A DNA stretch of 13,818 bases from positions 10,420 through 24,237 of the forward strand of contig DLDU01000015.1 in NCBI GenBank assembly GCA_002481295.1, in the 5' to 3' direction. Made by a program: the position numbers and the translations under genes. Below are positions 6,975 through 13,818 of the stretch, piece by piece. The stretch is from Prevotella sp. UBA7764. Its GTDB lineage: Bacteria > Bacteroidota > Bacteroidia > Bacteroidales > Bacteroidaceae. How positions within the stretch are numbered: the first letter of the stretch is position 1; every line of letters begins with the position of its first letter. Below the pieces are notes generated by a model that worked only from the letters and a program-made list of their open reading frames with translations, had not been told where the DNA came from and did no database searches.

Positions 6975-7319
6975 ATGACAACAAAGAAAGAACAAAGACG
7001 AATTAAGATAAAGTTCCGTATCCGTAAGCACGTCAACGGAACTGCTGAGCGCCCACGTCTCAGTGTATTCCGTTCTAACAAGCAGATCTACGCTCAGGTG
7101 ATCAATGATGTAGATGGCCGTACTTTGGCTTCTGCTTCTTCTCTGGGTATGGAAAAGATGCCTAAGATCCAACAGGCTGAGAAAGTCGGCGCACTGGTCG
7201 CTGAGAAAGCAAAGTCTGCTGGCATTGAGACAGTGGTCTTCGACCGCAATGGTTACCTCTATCATGGTCGTGTGCAGGCTTTGGCTGATGCCGCACGTCA
7301 GGGTGGTCTTAAATTTTAA
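6975..7319 (+). CDS. rplR: 50S ribosomal protein uL18 (L18)
   Basis: uL18 binds 5S rRNA and, with uL5, anchors it in the central protuberance. The 114 residues have a basic N-terminal segment ([20 protein letters not shown]) followed by the conserved fold [16 protein letters not shown] and the C-terminal [20 protein letters not shown]. Length is normal. The start lies in a TATTATG context with A at -3 and no Shine-Dalgarno. Confidence 0.97.
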   Translation: MTTKKEQRRIKIKFRIRKHVNGTAERPRLSVFRSNKQIYAQVINDVDGRTLASASSLGMEKMPKIQQAEKVGALVAEKAKSAGIETVVFDRNGYLYHGRVQALADAARQGGLKF

Positions 7320-7325
7320 TCGATT

Positions 7326-7838
7326 ATGGCAATGAATAAAGTAAAAGTAAATAGTGACGCAGAATTGAAAGACCGCTTGGTTGCTATCAACCGTGTGACG
7401 AAGGTTACAAAGGGTGGTCGTACGTTTACATTCGCTGCCATCGTCGTTGTTGGTGATGGTAAGGGCGTGATTGGCTACGGTCTGGGTAAGGCCGGTGAGG
7501 TTACCGCTGCTATCGCCAAAGGCACAGAGGCTGCCAAGAAGAACTTGGTGAAGGTTCCTGTACTTAGGGGTACTGTTCCTCACGAGGTTGAGGTGAAGTT
7601 CGGTGGTGCAATCGTTCTCCTGAAGCCGGCAGCAGCCGGTACCGGTCTGAAGGCCGGTGGTGCTATGCGTGCTGTGCTGGAGAGTGCAGGTATCACAGAT
7701 GTCATCGCAAAGTCTAAGGGTTCTTCCAATGCCCACAACTTGGTGAAGGCTACTTTCGTAGCTCTCTCAGAGATGCGTGATGCTTATCAGATCGCTGGTG
7801 AGCGTGGCATTGCAATGGACAAAGTGTTTAACGGTTAA
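7326..7838 (+). CDS. rpsE: 30S ribosomal protein uS5 (S5)
   Basis: uS5 lies at the mRNA entry side of the small subunit and affects decoding accuracy; in E. coli changes here give spectinomycin resistance or error-prone ribosomes. The 170 residues show the dsRNA-binding-like N-terminal domain ([21 protein letters not shown], then [15 protein letters not shown]) and the second domain with [20 protein letters not shown] and [17 protein letters not shown] second ATG at codon 3 (MAM) could be the actual start; six bases separate the first from rplR. Length is normal. Confidence 0.98.
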   Translation: MAMNKVKVNSDAELKDRLVAINRVTKVTKGGRTFTFAAIVVVGDGKGVIGYGLGKAGEVTAAIAKGTEAAKKNLVKVPVLRGTVPHEVEVKFGGAIVLLKPAAAGTGLKAGGAMRAVLESAGITDVIAKSKGSSNAHNLVKATFVALSEMRDAYQIAGERGIAMDKVFNG

Positions 7839-7853
7839 TAGGGTAACAAAACT

Positions 7854-8030
7854 ATGGCAACAATCAAAATCAAGCAGATTAAGAGTCGTATTGGTGCTCC
7901 TGTCGATCAGAAGCGTACACTCATCGCTCTTGGCCTCCACAAGATTTCTCAGGTGGTCGAGGTTGAAGATACTCCTAGCAACCGTGGCATGATCCGCAAG
8001 GTGTTCCATTTGGTTGAAGAGGTGAAGTAA
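7854..8030 (+). CDS. rpmD: 50S ribosomal protein uL30 (L30)
   Basis: This 58-codon gene fills the space between rpsE and rplO. uL30 is a small peripheral large-subunit protein found in many but not all bacteria. The product starts MATIKIKQIKSRIGAP, has the family centre RTLIALGLHKISQVVEVEDT and ends NRGMIRKVFHLVEEVK; these correspond to the usual pattern of a first strand, the LGL-K turn and a helix/strand with a conserved RGM segment. ATG has A at -3. The stop is TAA, followed at once by a second TAA. Confidence 0.96.
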   Translation: MATIKIKQIKSRIGAPVDQKRTLIALGLHKISQVVEVEDTPSNRGMIRKVFHLVEEVK

Positions 8031-8054
8031 TAATCTTTAAATTCAGACGAAATC

Positions 8055-8501
8055 ATGAAATTACATACATTAACCCCGGCTAAGGGTTCTACCCACTCTC
8101 GTCGTCGTATCGGTCGTGGTCCAGGTTCTGGACTTGGTGGTACTTCTACCCGCGGTCATAAGGGTGCTAAGGCTCGTTCTGGCTATAAGAGAAAGATTGG
8201 CTTTGAAGGTGGTCAGATGCCTTTGCAGCGTCGTGTGCCGAAGGCTGGCTTCAAGAACATCAACCACGTTGAGTTCTTCCCTGTCAACCTCTCTACACTC
8301 CAGAAGCTTGCTAAGGAGAAGAACCTTACTAAGATCGGCGTAGCAGAGCTTGTTGCTGCTGGCCTGACCAATGGTAAGAAACCTGTTAAAGTTTTAGGAA
8401 ATGGTGAGCTGAAGGCCAAGATTGACGTCGAGGCCAACGCTTTCTCTAAATCTGCAGAGGCAGCTATCCAGGCTGCCGGTGGTAACGCAACCAAAATCTA
8501 A
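8055..8501 (+). CDS. rplO: 50S ribosomal protein uL15 (L15)
   Basis: uL15 is a late-binding 23S rRNA protein with a long extended N-terminal arm. The 148 residues begin MKLHTLTPAKGSTHSRRRIG and carry the glycine- and arginine-rich arm GRGPGSGLGGTSTRGHKGAK, then FEGGQMPLQRRVPKAGF, all diagnostic. The C-terminal globular part has VKVLGNGELKAKIDVEANAF and ends AIQAAGGNATKI. Length is typical. secY begins two bases after the stop, so the two are probably co-translated. Confidence 0.98.
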   Translation: MKLHTLTPAKGSTHSRRRIGRGPGSGLGGTSTRGHKGAKARSGYKRKIGFEGGQMPLQRRVPKAGFKNINHVEFFPVNLSTLQKLAKEKNLTKIGVAELVAAGLTNGKKPVKVLGNGELKAKIDVEANAFSKSAEAAIQAAGGNATKI

Positions 8502-8503
8502 CA

Positions 8504-9844
8504 ATGAAAAAGCTTATAGAGACACTGAAGAACTGTTGGAGGGTTGAAGATCTGCGTCAGCGGCTTCTCATCACCCTTTTGTTTACGGCTATCTACCGTT
8601 TCGGTTCATTTGTAGTATTACCGGGTATTGATCCGGCTAAACTCGACCAATTGCAGTCGCAAACCAAAGGTGGCTTGATGTCACTGTTGGACATGTTCTC
8701 CGGTGGCGCATTTTCCAACGCATCTATCTTTGCGCTTGGTATTATGCCTTACATCTCGGCTTCCATCGTTATGCAGTTGCTCGCCGTCGCTGTGCCTTAT
8801 TTTCAGAAGATGCAGCGTGAAGGCGAAAGCGGGCAGAAAAGAATTCAATGGTATACTCGTGTGCTGACGGTAGCTATCTTGCTCTTCCAGGCACCGAGTT
8901 ACCTGATTAACCTGAAGATGCAGGCCAGCCAGGCACTGGCAAGCGGTATCGCTTGGCCTGTATTCATGGTGCCCGCTACCATTATCTTAGCCGCAGGTAG
9001 TATGTTCATCCTTTGGCTGGGTGAGCGCATTACTGATAAGGGCGTGGGAAACGGTATCTCCTTGATCATCATGCTGGGTATTATTGCCCGCCTGCCTCAG
9101 GCTTTCATGCAGGAGGTCAGCTCTCGTTTCACTGCCATCTCCGGTGGTGGACTTGTGATGTTCATCGTCGAGATCCTTATTCTCTATGCTGTCATCATGG
9201 CTTCTATCCTCCTTGTTCAGGGCACTCGCAAGGTGCCTGTCCAGTATGCAAAGCGTCTGGTCGGCAACAAGCAGTATGGTGGAGCAAGACAGTATATCCC
9301 TTTGAAGTTGTTTGCTGCTAATGTGATGCCTATCATCTTTGCGCAGGCATTGATGTTCATCCCATTGGCTATTGTCCAGTATCAGAGTGACGGTGCTTCC
9401 TGGTGGGTACGCGATATGCTGAACAACAGAAGTCTGATGTATAACATCGTCTATGTGATTCTCATTGTCGCTTTCACCTACTTCTATACGGCTATTACTT
9501 TGAATCCTCAACAGATGGCTGAGGACTTGAAACGCAACAACGGATTTATTCCGGGAGTGAAGCCCGGTCATGACACTGCTGAGTATATCGACACTGTTAT
9601 GTCTCGTATCACCTTCCCTGGATCTCTGTTCATCGCTTTCATCGCCGTCATGCCAGCTCTTGCCGGATTGCTGAATGTGCAGGACGCTTTCTCTCAGTTT
9701 TTTGGTGGTACCTCCTTGCTGATTACAGTAGGTGTGGTTATTGATACTTTACAGCAGATTGAGAGCTACTTGCTGATGCGCCACTACGATGGATTGCTGA
9801 ATGCAGGTCATACCAGACCGGCAGGAGCAGTTAGCGCATATTGA
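8504..9844 (+). CDS. secY: Protein translocase subunit SecY
   Basis: SecY is the channel of the Sec translocon in the inner membrane. The 446 residues hold about ten membrane segments, roughly at 22-40, 74-97, 118-137, 151-172, 183-200, 216-238, 268-292, 312-332, 370-392 and 400-420. Plug-region residues MFSGGAFSNASIFALGIMPY precede segment 2. Conserved cytoplasmic loops are GERITDKGVGNGIS, TRKVPVQYAKR and FIPGVKPGHDTAEYID, the last being the SecA/ribosome contact loop. In that loop Lys353 stands where E. coli has the functionally important Arg357. The gene is two bases from rplO, as in most spc clusters. Confidence 0.99.
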   Translation: MKKLIETLKNCWRVEDLRQRLLITLLFTAIYRFGSFVVLPGIDPAKLDQLQSQTKGGLMSLLDMFSGGAFSNASIFALGIMPYISASIVMQLLAVAVPYFQKMQREGESGQKRIQWYTRVLTVAILLFQAPSYLINLKMQASQALASGIAWPVFMVPATIILAAGSMFILWLGERITDKGVGNGISLIIMLGIIARLPQAFMQEVSSRFTAISGGGLVMFIVEILILYAVIMASILLVQGTRKVPVQYAKRLVGNKQYGGARQYIPLKLFAANVMPIIFAQALMFIPLAIVQYQSDGASWWVRDMLNNRSLMYNIVYVILIVAFTYFYTAITLNPQQMAEDLKRNNGFIPGVKPGHDTAEYIDTVMSRITFPGSLFIAFIAVMPALAGLLNVQDAFSQFFGGTSLLITVGVVIDTLQQIESYLLMRHYDGLLNAGHTRPAGAVSAY

Positions 9845-9858
9845 TTTAGTCTCTTAGA

Positions 9859-10653
9859 ATGAAAATATTTCTTAAGACTGAAGATGAAATAGACCTTATG
9901 CGAAAGGCCAACCGACTTGTCGGTGCGACCTTAGCTGAGGTTGGTCGTCATATAAAGCCAGGAGTCTCAACGCTCCAATTGGATCATATCGCTGAGGAGT
10001 TCATACGCGATCATGGTGCTACACCAACATTCAAGAACTTCCCCAATCCTTTTGGAGGGCCTTTTCCTGGCTCTATCTGTACATCGGTCAACAATGTTGT
10101 CGTGCACGGTATACCAAGTGACAAGTGTATTCTTAAGGAGGGTGACATCATCTCTGTAGATTGTGGTACACTGCTCGATGGATACAATGGTGACAGTTGC
10201 TATACATTCTGTGTAGGTGAGGTGAGTGACAAGGTGAAGAATCTGTTGAAGGTCACGAAGCAAAGCTTATATAAAGGTATAGAGCAGGCACGTCCCGGTC
10301 ACCATCTTGGAGATATAGGAGCTGCCATACAAGACTATTGCGAGTCGTTTGGCTATGGCGTTGTTCGTGAGTTGACCGGTCATGGAATTGGCCGTGAGAT
10401 GCATGAAGATCCTCCTGTTCCCAACTACGGCTCTCGTGGTAATGGTGTCTTGTTGAAAGCAGGTATGTGCATTGCCATTGAGCCGATGATTACGATGGGA
10501 GACCGCAAGATCTGGTTGCTCCCCGACAAATGGGGCATCATTACTCGTGATGGTCAGCCAGCCGCTCATTTCGAGCACACGATTGCCATACGTAAAGATG
10601 GCGCCGAGATTTTATCAACATTCGAAGAAATTGAACATTTAGAAGAAGATTAA
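9859..10653 (+). CDS. map: Type I methionine aminopeptidase
   Basis: This cytosolic metalloenzyme removes the initiator methionine from nascent proteins. All five metal ligands are visible: Asp101 (SVDCGT), Asp112 (NGDSCY), His175 (LTGHGIGRE), Glu208 (AIEPM) and Glu239 (FEHTIAI). The catalytic histidines His83 (VVHGIPSD) and His182 (MHEDPPVPN) are also present. At 264 residues it matches E. coli (264). It lacks the N-terminal SH3/zinc-finger extension of other types and has a short extra segment [10 protein letters not shown] before the substrate pocket. Base composition is a little more A/T-rich than in the ribosomal genes around it. Unlike Firmicutes, no adk separates it from secY. Confidence 0.98.
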   Translation: MKIFLKTEDEIDLMRKANRLVGATLAEVGRHIKPGVSTLQLDHIAEEFIRDHGATPTFKNFPNPFGGPFPGSICTSVNNVVVHGIPSDKCILKEGDIISVDCGTLLDGYNGDSCYTFCVGEVSDKVKNLLKVTKQSLYKGIEQARPGHHLGDIGAAIQDYCESFGYGVVRELTGHGIGREMHEDPPVPNYGSRGNGVLLKAGMCIAIEPMITMGDRKIWLLPDKWGIITRDGQPAAHFEHTIAIRKDGAEILSTFEEIEHLEED

Positions 10654-10657
10654 TATT

Positions 10658-10876
10658 ATGTCAAAGCAGTCAGCAATAGAACTGGACGGTACAGTTATCG
10701 AAAGCCTTTCCAACGCTATGTTTCGCGTAGAGTTGGAAAACGGAGTGAAGATCATCGCAAACATTTCGGGAAAGATGCGTTTGCATTACATCAAGATTCT
10801 CCCCGGTGATAAGGTTAAAGTGGCTATGAGTCCTTACGACTTGACCAAAGGTCGTATTGAGTTCCGATACAAATAA
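10658..10876 (+). CDS. infA: Translation initiation factor IF-1
   Basis: IF1 occupies the A site of the small subunit during initiation and supports IF2 and IF3. The 72-residue protein is a single S1-type OB fold: [60 protein letters not shown] and GRIEFRYK, which matches the standard length and all conserved strands. The start is four bases after map in a TAATATTATG context, with no Shine-Dalgarno. Confidence 0.98.
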   Translation: MSKQSAIELDGTVIESLSNAMFRVELENGVKIIANISGKMRLHYIKILPGDKVKVAMSPYDLTKGRIEFRYK

Positions 10877-10899
10877 TATTTTTTTATATATCTGACGAT

Positions 10900-11016
10900 A
10901 TGAAAACAAGAGCATCATTGAAGAAGCGCACACCCGACTGCAAGATTGTACGTCGTAAGGGTCGTCTTTTTGTTATCAACAAGAAGAATCCTAAGTATAA
11001 GATGCGTCAGGGCTAA
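10900..11016 (+). CDS. rpmJ: 50S ribosomal protein bL36 (L36), zinc-free form
   Basis: bL36 is the smallest large-subunit protein, bound to 23S rRNA near the stalk base. This 38-codon gene encodes [20 protein letters not shown] followed by a basic remainder ending KYKMRQG. In the zinc-binding form four ligands (three Cys and one His) hold a ribbon. Here only Cys14 remains; positions 11, 27 and 33 are Thr, Asn and Tyr, so zinc should not be bound. The location between infA and rpsM is standard. A T-rich stretch (TATTTTTTTATATAT) precedes the ATG. Confidence 0.96.
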   Translation: MKTRASLKKRTPDCKIVRRKGRLFVINKKNPKYKMRQG

Positions 11017-11033
11017 GTTAAAAAAACGTAATC

Positions 11034-11063
11034 AGGTGCTAATGTCACAATAAATTAGTACCT
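11034..11063 (+). promoter_or_regulatory. Inverted repeat overlapping the alpha promoter: operator or terminator stem
   Basis: AGGTGCTAAT (11034-11043) and ATTAGTACCT (11054-11063) form ten pairs, nine Watson-Crick and one G-U, around a ten-base spacer. As DNA this is a near-perfect palindrome covering the -33 to -7 space, where a repressor would block polymerase. As RNA from upstream read-through it is a stem followed by TTTGCGTGCTTTTT, a weak terminator at best. A run of seven A lies just before it (11020-11026). The sequence cannot separate these roles. Confidence 0.4.
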
Positions 11064-11066
11064 TTG
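11059..11066 (+). promoter_or_regulatory. Promoter -7 element of the alpha operon (TACCTTTG)
   Basis: TACCTTTG fits the Bacteroidota -7 box TAnnTTTG exactly and lies in one of only two gaps over 100 bases. Transcription should begin around 11072, giving a leader of about 50 bases, rich in A/T, before rpsM. No good TTTG is present at the -33 position (GGTG or GTGC there), so activity may need help or be moderate. Confidence 0.65.
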
Positions 11067-11068
11067 CG

Positions 11069-11080
11069 TGCTTTTTAGCA
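11069..11080 (+). promoter_or_regulatory. Small hairpin at the start of the rpsM leader
   Basis: TGCT (11069-11072) pairs with AGCA (11077-11080) around TTTT. It would lie at the very 5' end of the predicted rpsM transcript, or be cut by the start site. A T7 run follows 11 bases later. Four pairs are weak evidence. Confidence 0.2.
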
Positions 11081-11119
11081 AGAAGACACTATTTTTTTAA
11101 TTATTATTTTATTCAACTA

Positions 11120-11500
11120 ATGGCAATAAGAATTGTTGGAGTAGATTTGCCCCAGAATAAGCGTGGCGAAATCGCATTGACTTATATCTATGGTATAGGT
11201 CGAAGTAGTTCAGCAAAGATATTGGATAAGGCCGGCGTGAGCCGCGACCTGAAAGTCAGCGAATGGAATGACGATCAGGCAGCCAAGATCCGTGAGATTA
11301 TCGGCGCTGAATTCAAGGTGGAGGGTGACCTTCGCTCAGAGGTACAAATGAACATCAAGCGCCTGATGGATATTGGTTGCTACCGTGGTGTTCGTCATCG
11401 TAATGGTCTTCCCGTTCGCGGACAGAGCACAAAGAACAATGCTCGTACCCGTAAGGGTAAGAAGAAGACTGTTGCTAATAAGAAGAAGGCTACCAAGTAA
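11120..11500 (+). CDS. rpsM: 30S ribosomal protein uS13 (S13)
   Basis: uS13 is at the top of the small-subunit head, contacts P-site tRNA and bridges to uL5. The 126 residues start [20 protein letters not shown], include [14 protein letters not shown] with its helix-hairpin-helix and the C-terminal [20 protein letters not shown], and end in a Lys-rich tail of about 15 residues that reaches the P-site tRNA. It is the first gene after the promoter gap and so heads the alpha operon. The leader is A/T-rich, with no Shine-Dalgarno. Confidence 0.98.
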   Translation: MAIRIVGVDLPQNKRGEIALTYIYGIGRSSSAKILDKAGVSRDLKVSEWNDDQAAKIREIIGAEFKVEGDLRSEVQMNIKRLMDIGCYRGVRHRNGLPVRGQSTKNNARTRKGKKKTVANKKKATK

Positions 11501-11504
11501 TTAA

Positions 11505-11510
11505 GAGGAG
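11505..11510 (+). promoter_or_regulatory. Shine-Dalgarno sequence of rpsK (GAGGAG)
   Basis: GAGGAG ends nine bases before the rpsK ATG, in the 19-base gap after rpsM. It is one of only four good anti-16S matches in the window. Confidence 0.6.
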
Positions 11511-11519
11511 AAATTAATT

Positions 11520-11909
11520 ATGGCAAAGACAAAAGCAACATCTAAGAAAAGAAACGTCAGAGTTGACGCTATGGGACAACTTCATGTCCATAGCTCGTTC
11601 AACAATATCATAGTATCTCTTGCCAACAGCGAGGGTCAGGTGATCTCCTGGTCATCTGCTGGTAAGATGGGCTTCCGTGGTTCTAAGAAGAACACACCGT
11701 ACGCTGCACAGATGGCAGCTGAGGATTGCGCAAAGGTAGCTTATGGTTTGGGCCTTCGCAAGGTCAAGGCTTTCGTGAAGGGTCCGGGCAATGGACGTGA
11801 GAGTGCTATTCGTGCCGTCAACGGCGCTGGTATCGAGGTTACAGAGATTGTAGACGTTACGCCGTTGCCACACAATGGCTGCCGTCCTCCCAAGCGTCGT
11901 CGTGTATAA
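11520..11909 (+). CDS. rpsK: 30S ribosomal protein uS11 (S11)
   Basis: uS11 is on the platform of the small subunit, near the E site and the mRNA exit. The 129 residues contain [40 protein letters not shown] and the C-terminal [18 protein letters not shown], all family hallmarks. In E. coli the Asn of the HNG motif is converted to isoaspartate; the same Asn-Gly is present here. A basic N-terminal tail precedes the fold. Start AATTATG with a GAGGAG site upstream. Confidence 0.98.
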   Translation: MAKTKATSKKRNVRVDAMGQLHVHSSFNNIIVSLANSEGQVISWSSAGKMGFRGSKKNTPYAAQMAAEDCAKVAYGLGLRKVKAFVKGPGNGRESAIRAVNGAGIEVTEIVDVTPLPHNGCRPPKRRRV

Positions 11910-11944
11910 TTTACGTGGTACAATAGTTAAATTGAGATTAAATT

Positions 11945-12553
11945 ATGGCAAGATATATAGGTCCAAAATCTAGAATTTCACGCCGTTTCGGTGAGGCCAT
12001 CTTTGGTGCTGACAAGGTTCTTTCTAAGCGCAACTTCCCCCCGGGGCAGCATGGCAACGACCGTCGTCGCAAGCAGTCTGAGTATGGTATGCAGCTGGCT
12101 GAGAAGCAGAAGGCTAAGTACACTTATGGTGTTCTTGAGCGTCAGTTCCGCAACTTGTTCGACAAGGCAGCAAAGGCAGACGGCATTACTGGTGAGAATC
12201 TGCTTCAGTTGCTTGAGAGCCGTCTCGACAATGTAGTTTATCGTTTGGGTATTGCTCCTACACGTGCAGCTGCTCGTCAGATGGTTAGCCACAAGCACAT
12301 CACCGTTGACGGTCAGGTAGTGAACATTCCTTCTTATCAGGTGAAGCCTGGTCAGATCGTTGCTGTCCGCGAGAAGGCAAAGTCTCTTGAGGTGATCGAG
12401 GCTGCTCTTGCAGGCTTCAACCACAGCAAGTATCCTTGGTTGGAGTGGGACGAGAACACAAAGAGTGGTAAGTTCCTTCACAAGCCTGAGCGCGCTGACA
12501 TTCCTGAGAACATCAAGGAGCAGTTAATCGTTGAGTTGTACTCTAAACAATAA
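11945..12553 (+). CDS. rpsD: 30S ribosomal protein uS4 (S4), zinc-free form
   Basis: uS4 starts small-subunit assembly by binding the 16S five-way junction; in E. coli it also represses the alpha operon. The 202 residues start [20 protein letters not shown]. No N-terminal cysteine cluster is present, so it is the zinc-free form. The S4 RNA-binding domain is at about 94-155 ([20 protein letters not shown], then [20 protein letters not shown]). The C-terminus includes [15 protein letters not shown]. It is separated from rpsK by 35 bases of A/T-rich DNA with an AAATTATG start context. The predicted rpsM leader is short, so the E. coli-type S4 pseudoknot is not evident. Confidence 0.98.
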   Translation: MARYIGPKSRISRRFGEAIFGADKVLSKRNFPPGQHGNDRRRKQSEYGMQLAEKQKAKYTYGVLERQFRNLFDKAAKADGITGENLLQLLESRLDNVVYRLGIAPTRAAARQMVSHKHITVDGQVVNIPSYQVKPGQIVAVREKAKSLEVIEAALAGFNHSKYPWLEWDENTKSGKFLHKPERADIPENIKEQLIVELYSKQ

Positions 12554-12565
12554 ATCATTAAATTA

Positions 12566-13558
12566 ATGGCGATATTAGCATTTCAAAAACCTGATAAAGT
12601 AGTGATGCTGGAGGCTAACGACCACTACGGAAAGTTTGAATTCCGCCCTCTCGAGCCTGGCTTCGGTGTTACCATCGGTAACGCCCTGCGACGCATCCTT
12701 CTTTCATCGCTGGAAGGCTATGCTATCAATACTGTGCGTATCGCCGGTGTTGAGCATGAGTTTTCTTCCGTGCCCGGTGTCAAGGAAGATGTGACCAACA
12801 TCATTTTGAATCTCAAGCAAGTTCGATTCAAACAAGTAGTAGAAGAATTCGAGAACGAGAAAGTTAGTATCACCGTTGAGAATTCCACAGAATTCAAAGC
12901 CGGTGATATCGGTAAGTATCTGACTGGATTTGAAGTGTTAAACCCTGATTTGGTGATTTGTCATTTAGACTCCAAGGCAACCATGCAGATCGACCTGACG
13001 ATCAACAAGGGTCGTGGCTATGTGCCTGCTGACGAGAACCGTCAGTTCTGCACGGATGTCAATCAACTTCCGATCGATTCCATCTACACCCCTATCCGCA
13101 ATGTGAAATACAGTGTAGAGCCTACTCGTGTTGAGCAGAAGACCGACTACGACAAGCTCGTCATTGAAGTCACAACGGACGGTTCCATCCACCCGAAGGA
13201 TGCACTGAAAGAGGCTGCAAAGATCCTTATCTATCACTTCATGCTCTTCTCTGACGAGAAGATTACTCTTGAGAACCCCGATCAGGACGGCAATCAGGAG
13301 TTTGATGAGGAGGTACTGCACATGCGTCAATTGCTGAAGACCAAGCTGACTGATATGAACCTGAGTGTTCGTGCACTCAACTGTCTGAAGGCTGCCGACG
13401 TCGAGACACTTGGTGACTTGGTACAGTACAACAAGACCGACCTCTTGAAGTTCCGCAACTTCGGTAAGAAATCGCTCTCAGAGCTTGATGATTTGCTCGA
13501 GAGTCTGAATCTGTCGTTTGGAACTGACATTTCAAAGTATAAATTGGACAAGGAGTAA
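12566..13558 (+). CDS. rpoA: DNA-directed RNA polymerase alpha subunit
   Basis: RpoA dimerises to nucleate RNA polymerase and contacts promoter DNA and activators. Of 330 residues, the N-terminal domain (1-235) has the assembly motif [20 protein letters not shown]. An acidic linker (about 236-258, [14 protein letters not shown]) leads to the C-terminal domain from about 262 ([29 protein letters not shown]). Arg269, Asn272, Cys273, Gly300, Lys302 and Ser303 correspond to the E. coli DNA-contact set R265, N268, C269, G296, K298 and S299, so UP-element recognition looks possible. The gap after rpsD is 12 bases. Confidence 0.99.
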   Translation: MAILAFQKPDKVVMLEANDHYGKFEFRPLEPGFGVTIGNALRRILLSSLEGYAINTVRIAGVEHEFSSVPGVKEDVTNIILNLKQVRFKQVVEEFENEKVSITVENSTEFKAGDIGKYLTGFEVLNPDLVICHLDSKATMQIDLTINKGRGYVPADENRQFCTDVNQLPIDSIYTPIRNVKYSVEPTRVEQKTDYDKLVIEVTTDGSIHPKDALKEAAKILIYHFMLFSDEKITLENPDQDGNQEFDEEVLHMRQLLKTKLTDMNLSVRALNCLKAADVETLGDLVQYNKTDLLKFRNFGKKSLSELDDLLESLNLSFGTDISKYKLDKE

Positions 13559-13585
13559 TCCCGGTCCCCATTCATTCAAAAACAA

Positions 13586-13818
13586 ATGAGACACAATAAA
13601 AAATTCAACCATCTGGGTCGTACTGCATCTCATCGTGCTAGCATGCTGGCAAACATGGCATCTAGCCTGATCATGCACAAAAGAATCACTACGACTCTCG
13701 CAAAGGCCAAGGCTTTGAAGAAGTATGTAGAGCCTTTGATCACACGTTCTAAGAACGACACCACCACCAGCCGTCGTGTTGTCTTTCGTTATCTGCAGGA
13801 CAAGTATGCAGTGAAGGA
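13586..13818 (+). CDS. rplQ: 50S ribosomal protein bL17 (L17), 5' part
   Basis: bL17 is a bacterial large-subunit protein near the tunnel exit. The first 77 residues are present; the gene runs out of the window two bases into the next codon. Signature segments are [35 protein letters not shown] and [19 protein letters not shown], all standard for the family. The 27-base gap after rpoA is free of an obvious terminator, so the gene is probably co-transcribed as the last alpha-operon member. Confidence 0.97.
   Translation, partial: MRHNKKFNHLGRTASHRASMLANMASSLIMHKRITTTLAKAKALKKYVEPLITRSKNDTTTSRRVVFRYLQDKYAVK

Noticed and set aside
6957..7736. Open frame of 259 codons on the - strand across rplR and rpsE
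   Set aside because: It is antisense to conserved genes, the translation is Cys/His/Thr-rich in the way shadow frames usually are, and no start signal is seen.
8987..9571. Open frame of 194 codons on the - strand inside secY
   Set aside because: It is antisense to conserved SecY loops with no family resemblance; a shadow frame.
10887..10894. TATATCTG before rpmJ as a promoter
   Set aside because: One mismatch, and transcription would start at or after the rpmJ ATG.
13559..13585. Terminator between rpoA and rplQ
   Set aside because: No stem with a T run is present in the 27-base gap.
1..13818. CRISPR array, tRNA or rRNA gene, insertion sequence, defence or other accessory system
   Set aside because: No repeated spacers, cloverleaf, transposase or foreign-looking block was seen; the coding content is a standard ribosomal protein cluster.

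Overview
The window is a continuous, one-directional block of translation and secretion genes: the end of the S10 cluster, the whole spc cluster and most of the alpha cluster. All 28 genes that start here, plus the tail of rplC, lie on the + strand. Most gaps are 0 to 35 bases, and only two exceed 100. I see no mobile element, CRISPR array, tRNA, rRNA or foreign insertion.

The organism is most likely a member of the Bacteroidota, probably Bacteroidales of the Prevotella type. (1) The -7-type box TACCTTTG before rpsM fits the Bacteroidota promoter consensus TAnnTTTG. (2) Most start codons have A/T-rich upstream DNA with A at -3 and no Shine-Dalgarno (SD) sequence. (3) The order secY-map-infA-rpmJ has no adk. 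(4) The bL36, uS14 and uS4 proteins are of the cysteine-poor, zinc-free type. The genus is an inference from general resemblance.

Layout. Bases 1-4290 (S10 part): rplC (3' end), rplD, rplW, rplB, rpsS, rplV, rpsC, rplP, rpmC, rpsQ. Bases 4293-11016 (spc part): rplN, rplX, rplE, rpsN, a 115-base structured gap, rpsH, rplF, rplR, rpsE, rpmD, rplO, secY, map, infA, rpmJ. Bases 11017-11119: a promoter gap. Bases 11120-13818 (alpha part): rpsM, rpsK, rpsD, rpoA, rplQ (5' end). Two small genes, rpmD (58 codons) and rpmJ (38 codons), are easily missed.

The genes act together. The ribosomal proteins build both subunits, IF1 starts translation, methionine aminopeptidase trims nascent chains, SecY forms the translocon that docks at the tunnel exit near uL23 and uL29, and RpoA is the assembly platform of RNA polymerase.

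The coding content is ordinary. The points worth a second look are non-coding: a possible hairpin/pseudoknot switch between rpsN and rpsH, an inverted repeat overlapping the alpha promoter, a consensus-like promoter inside rplD, and strong SD sequences at only four starts.
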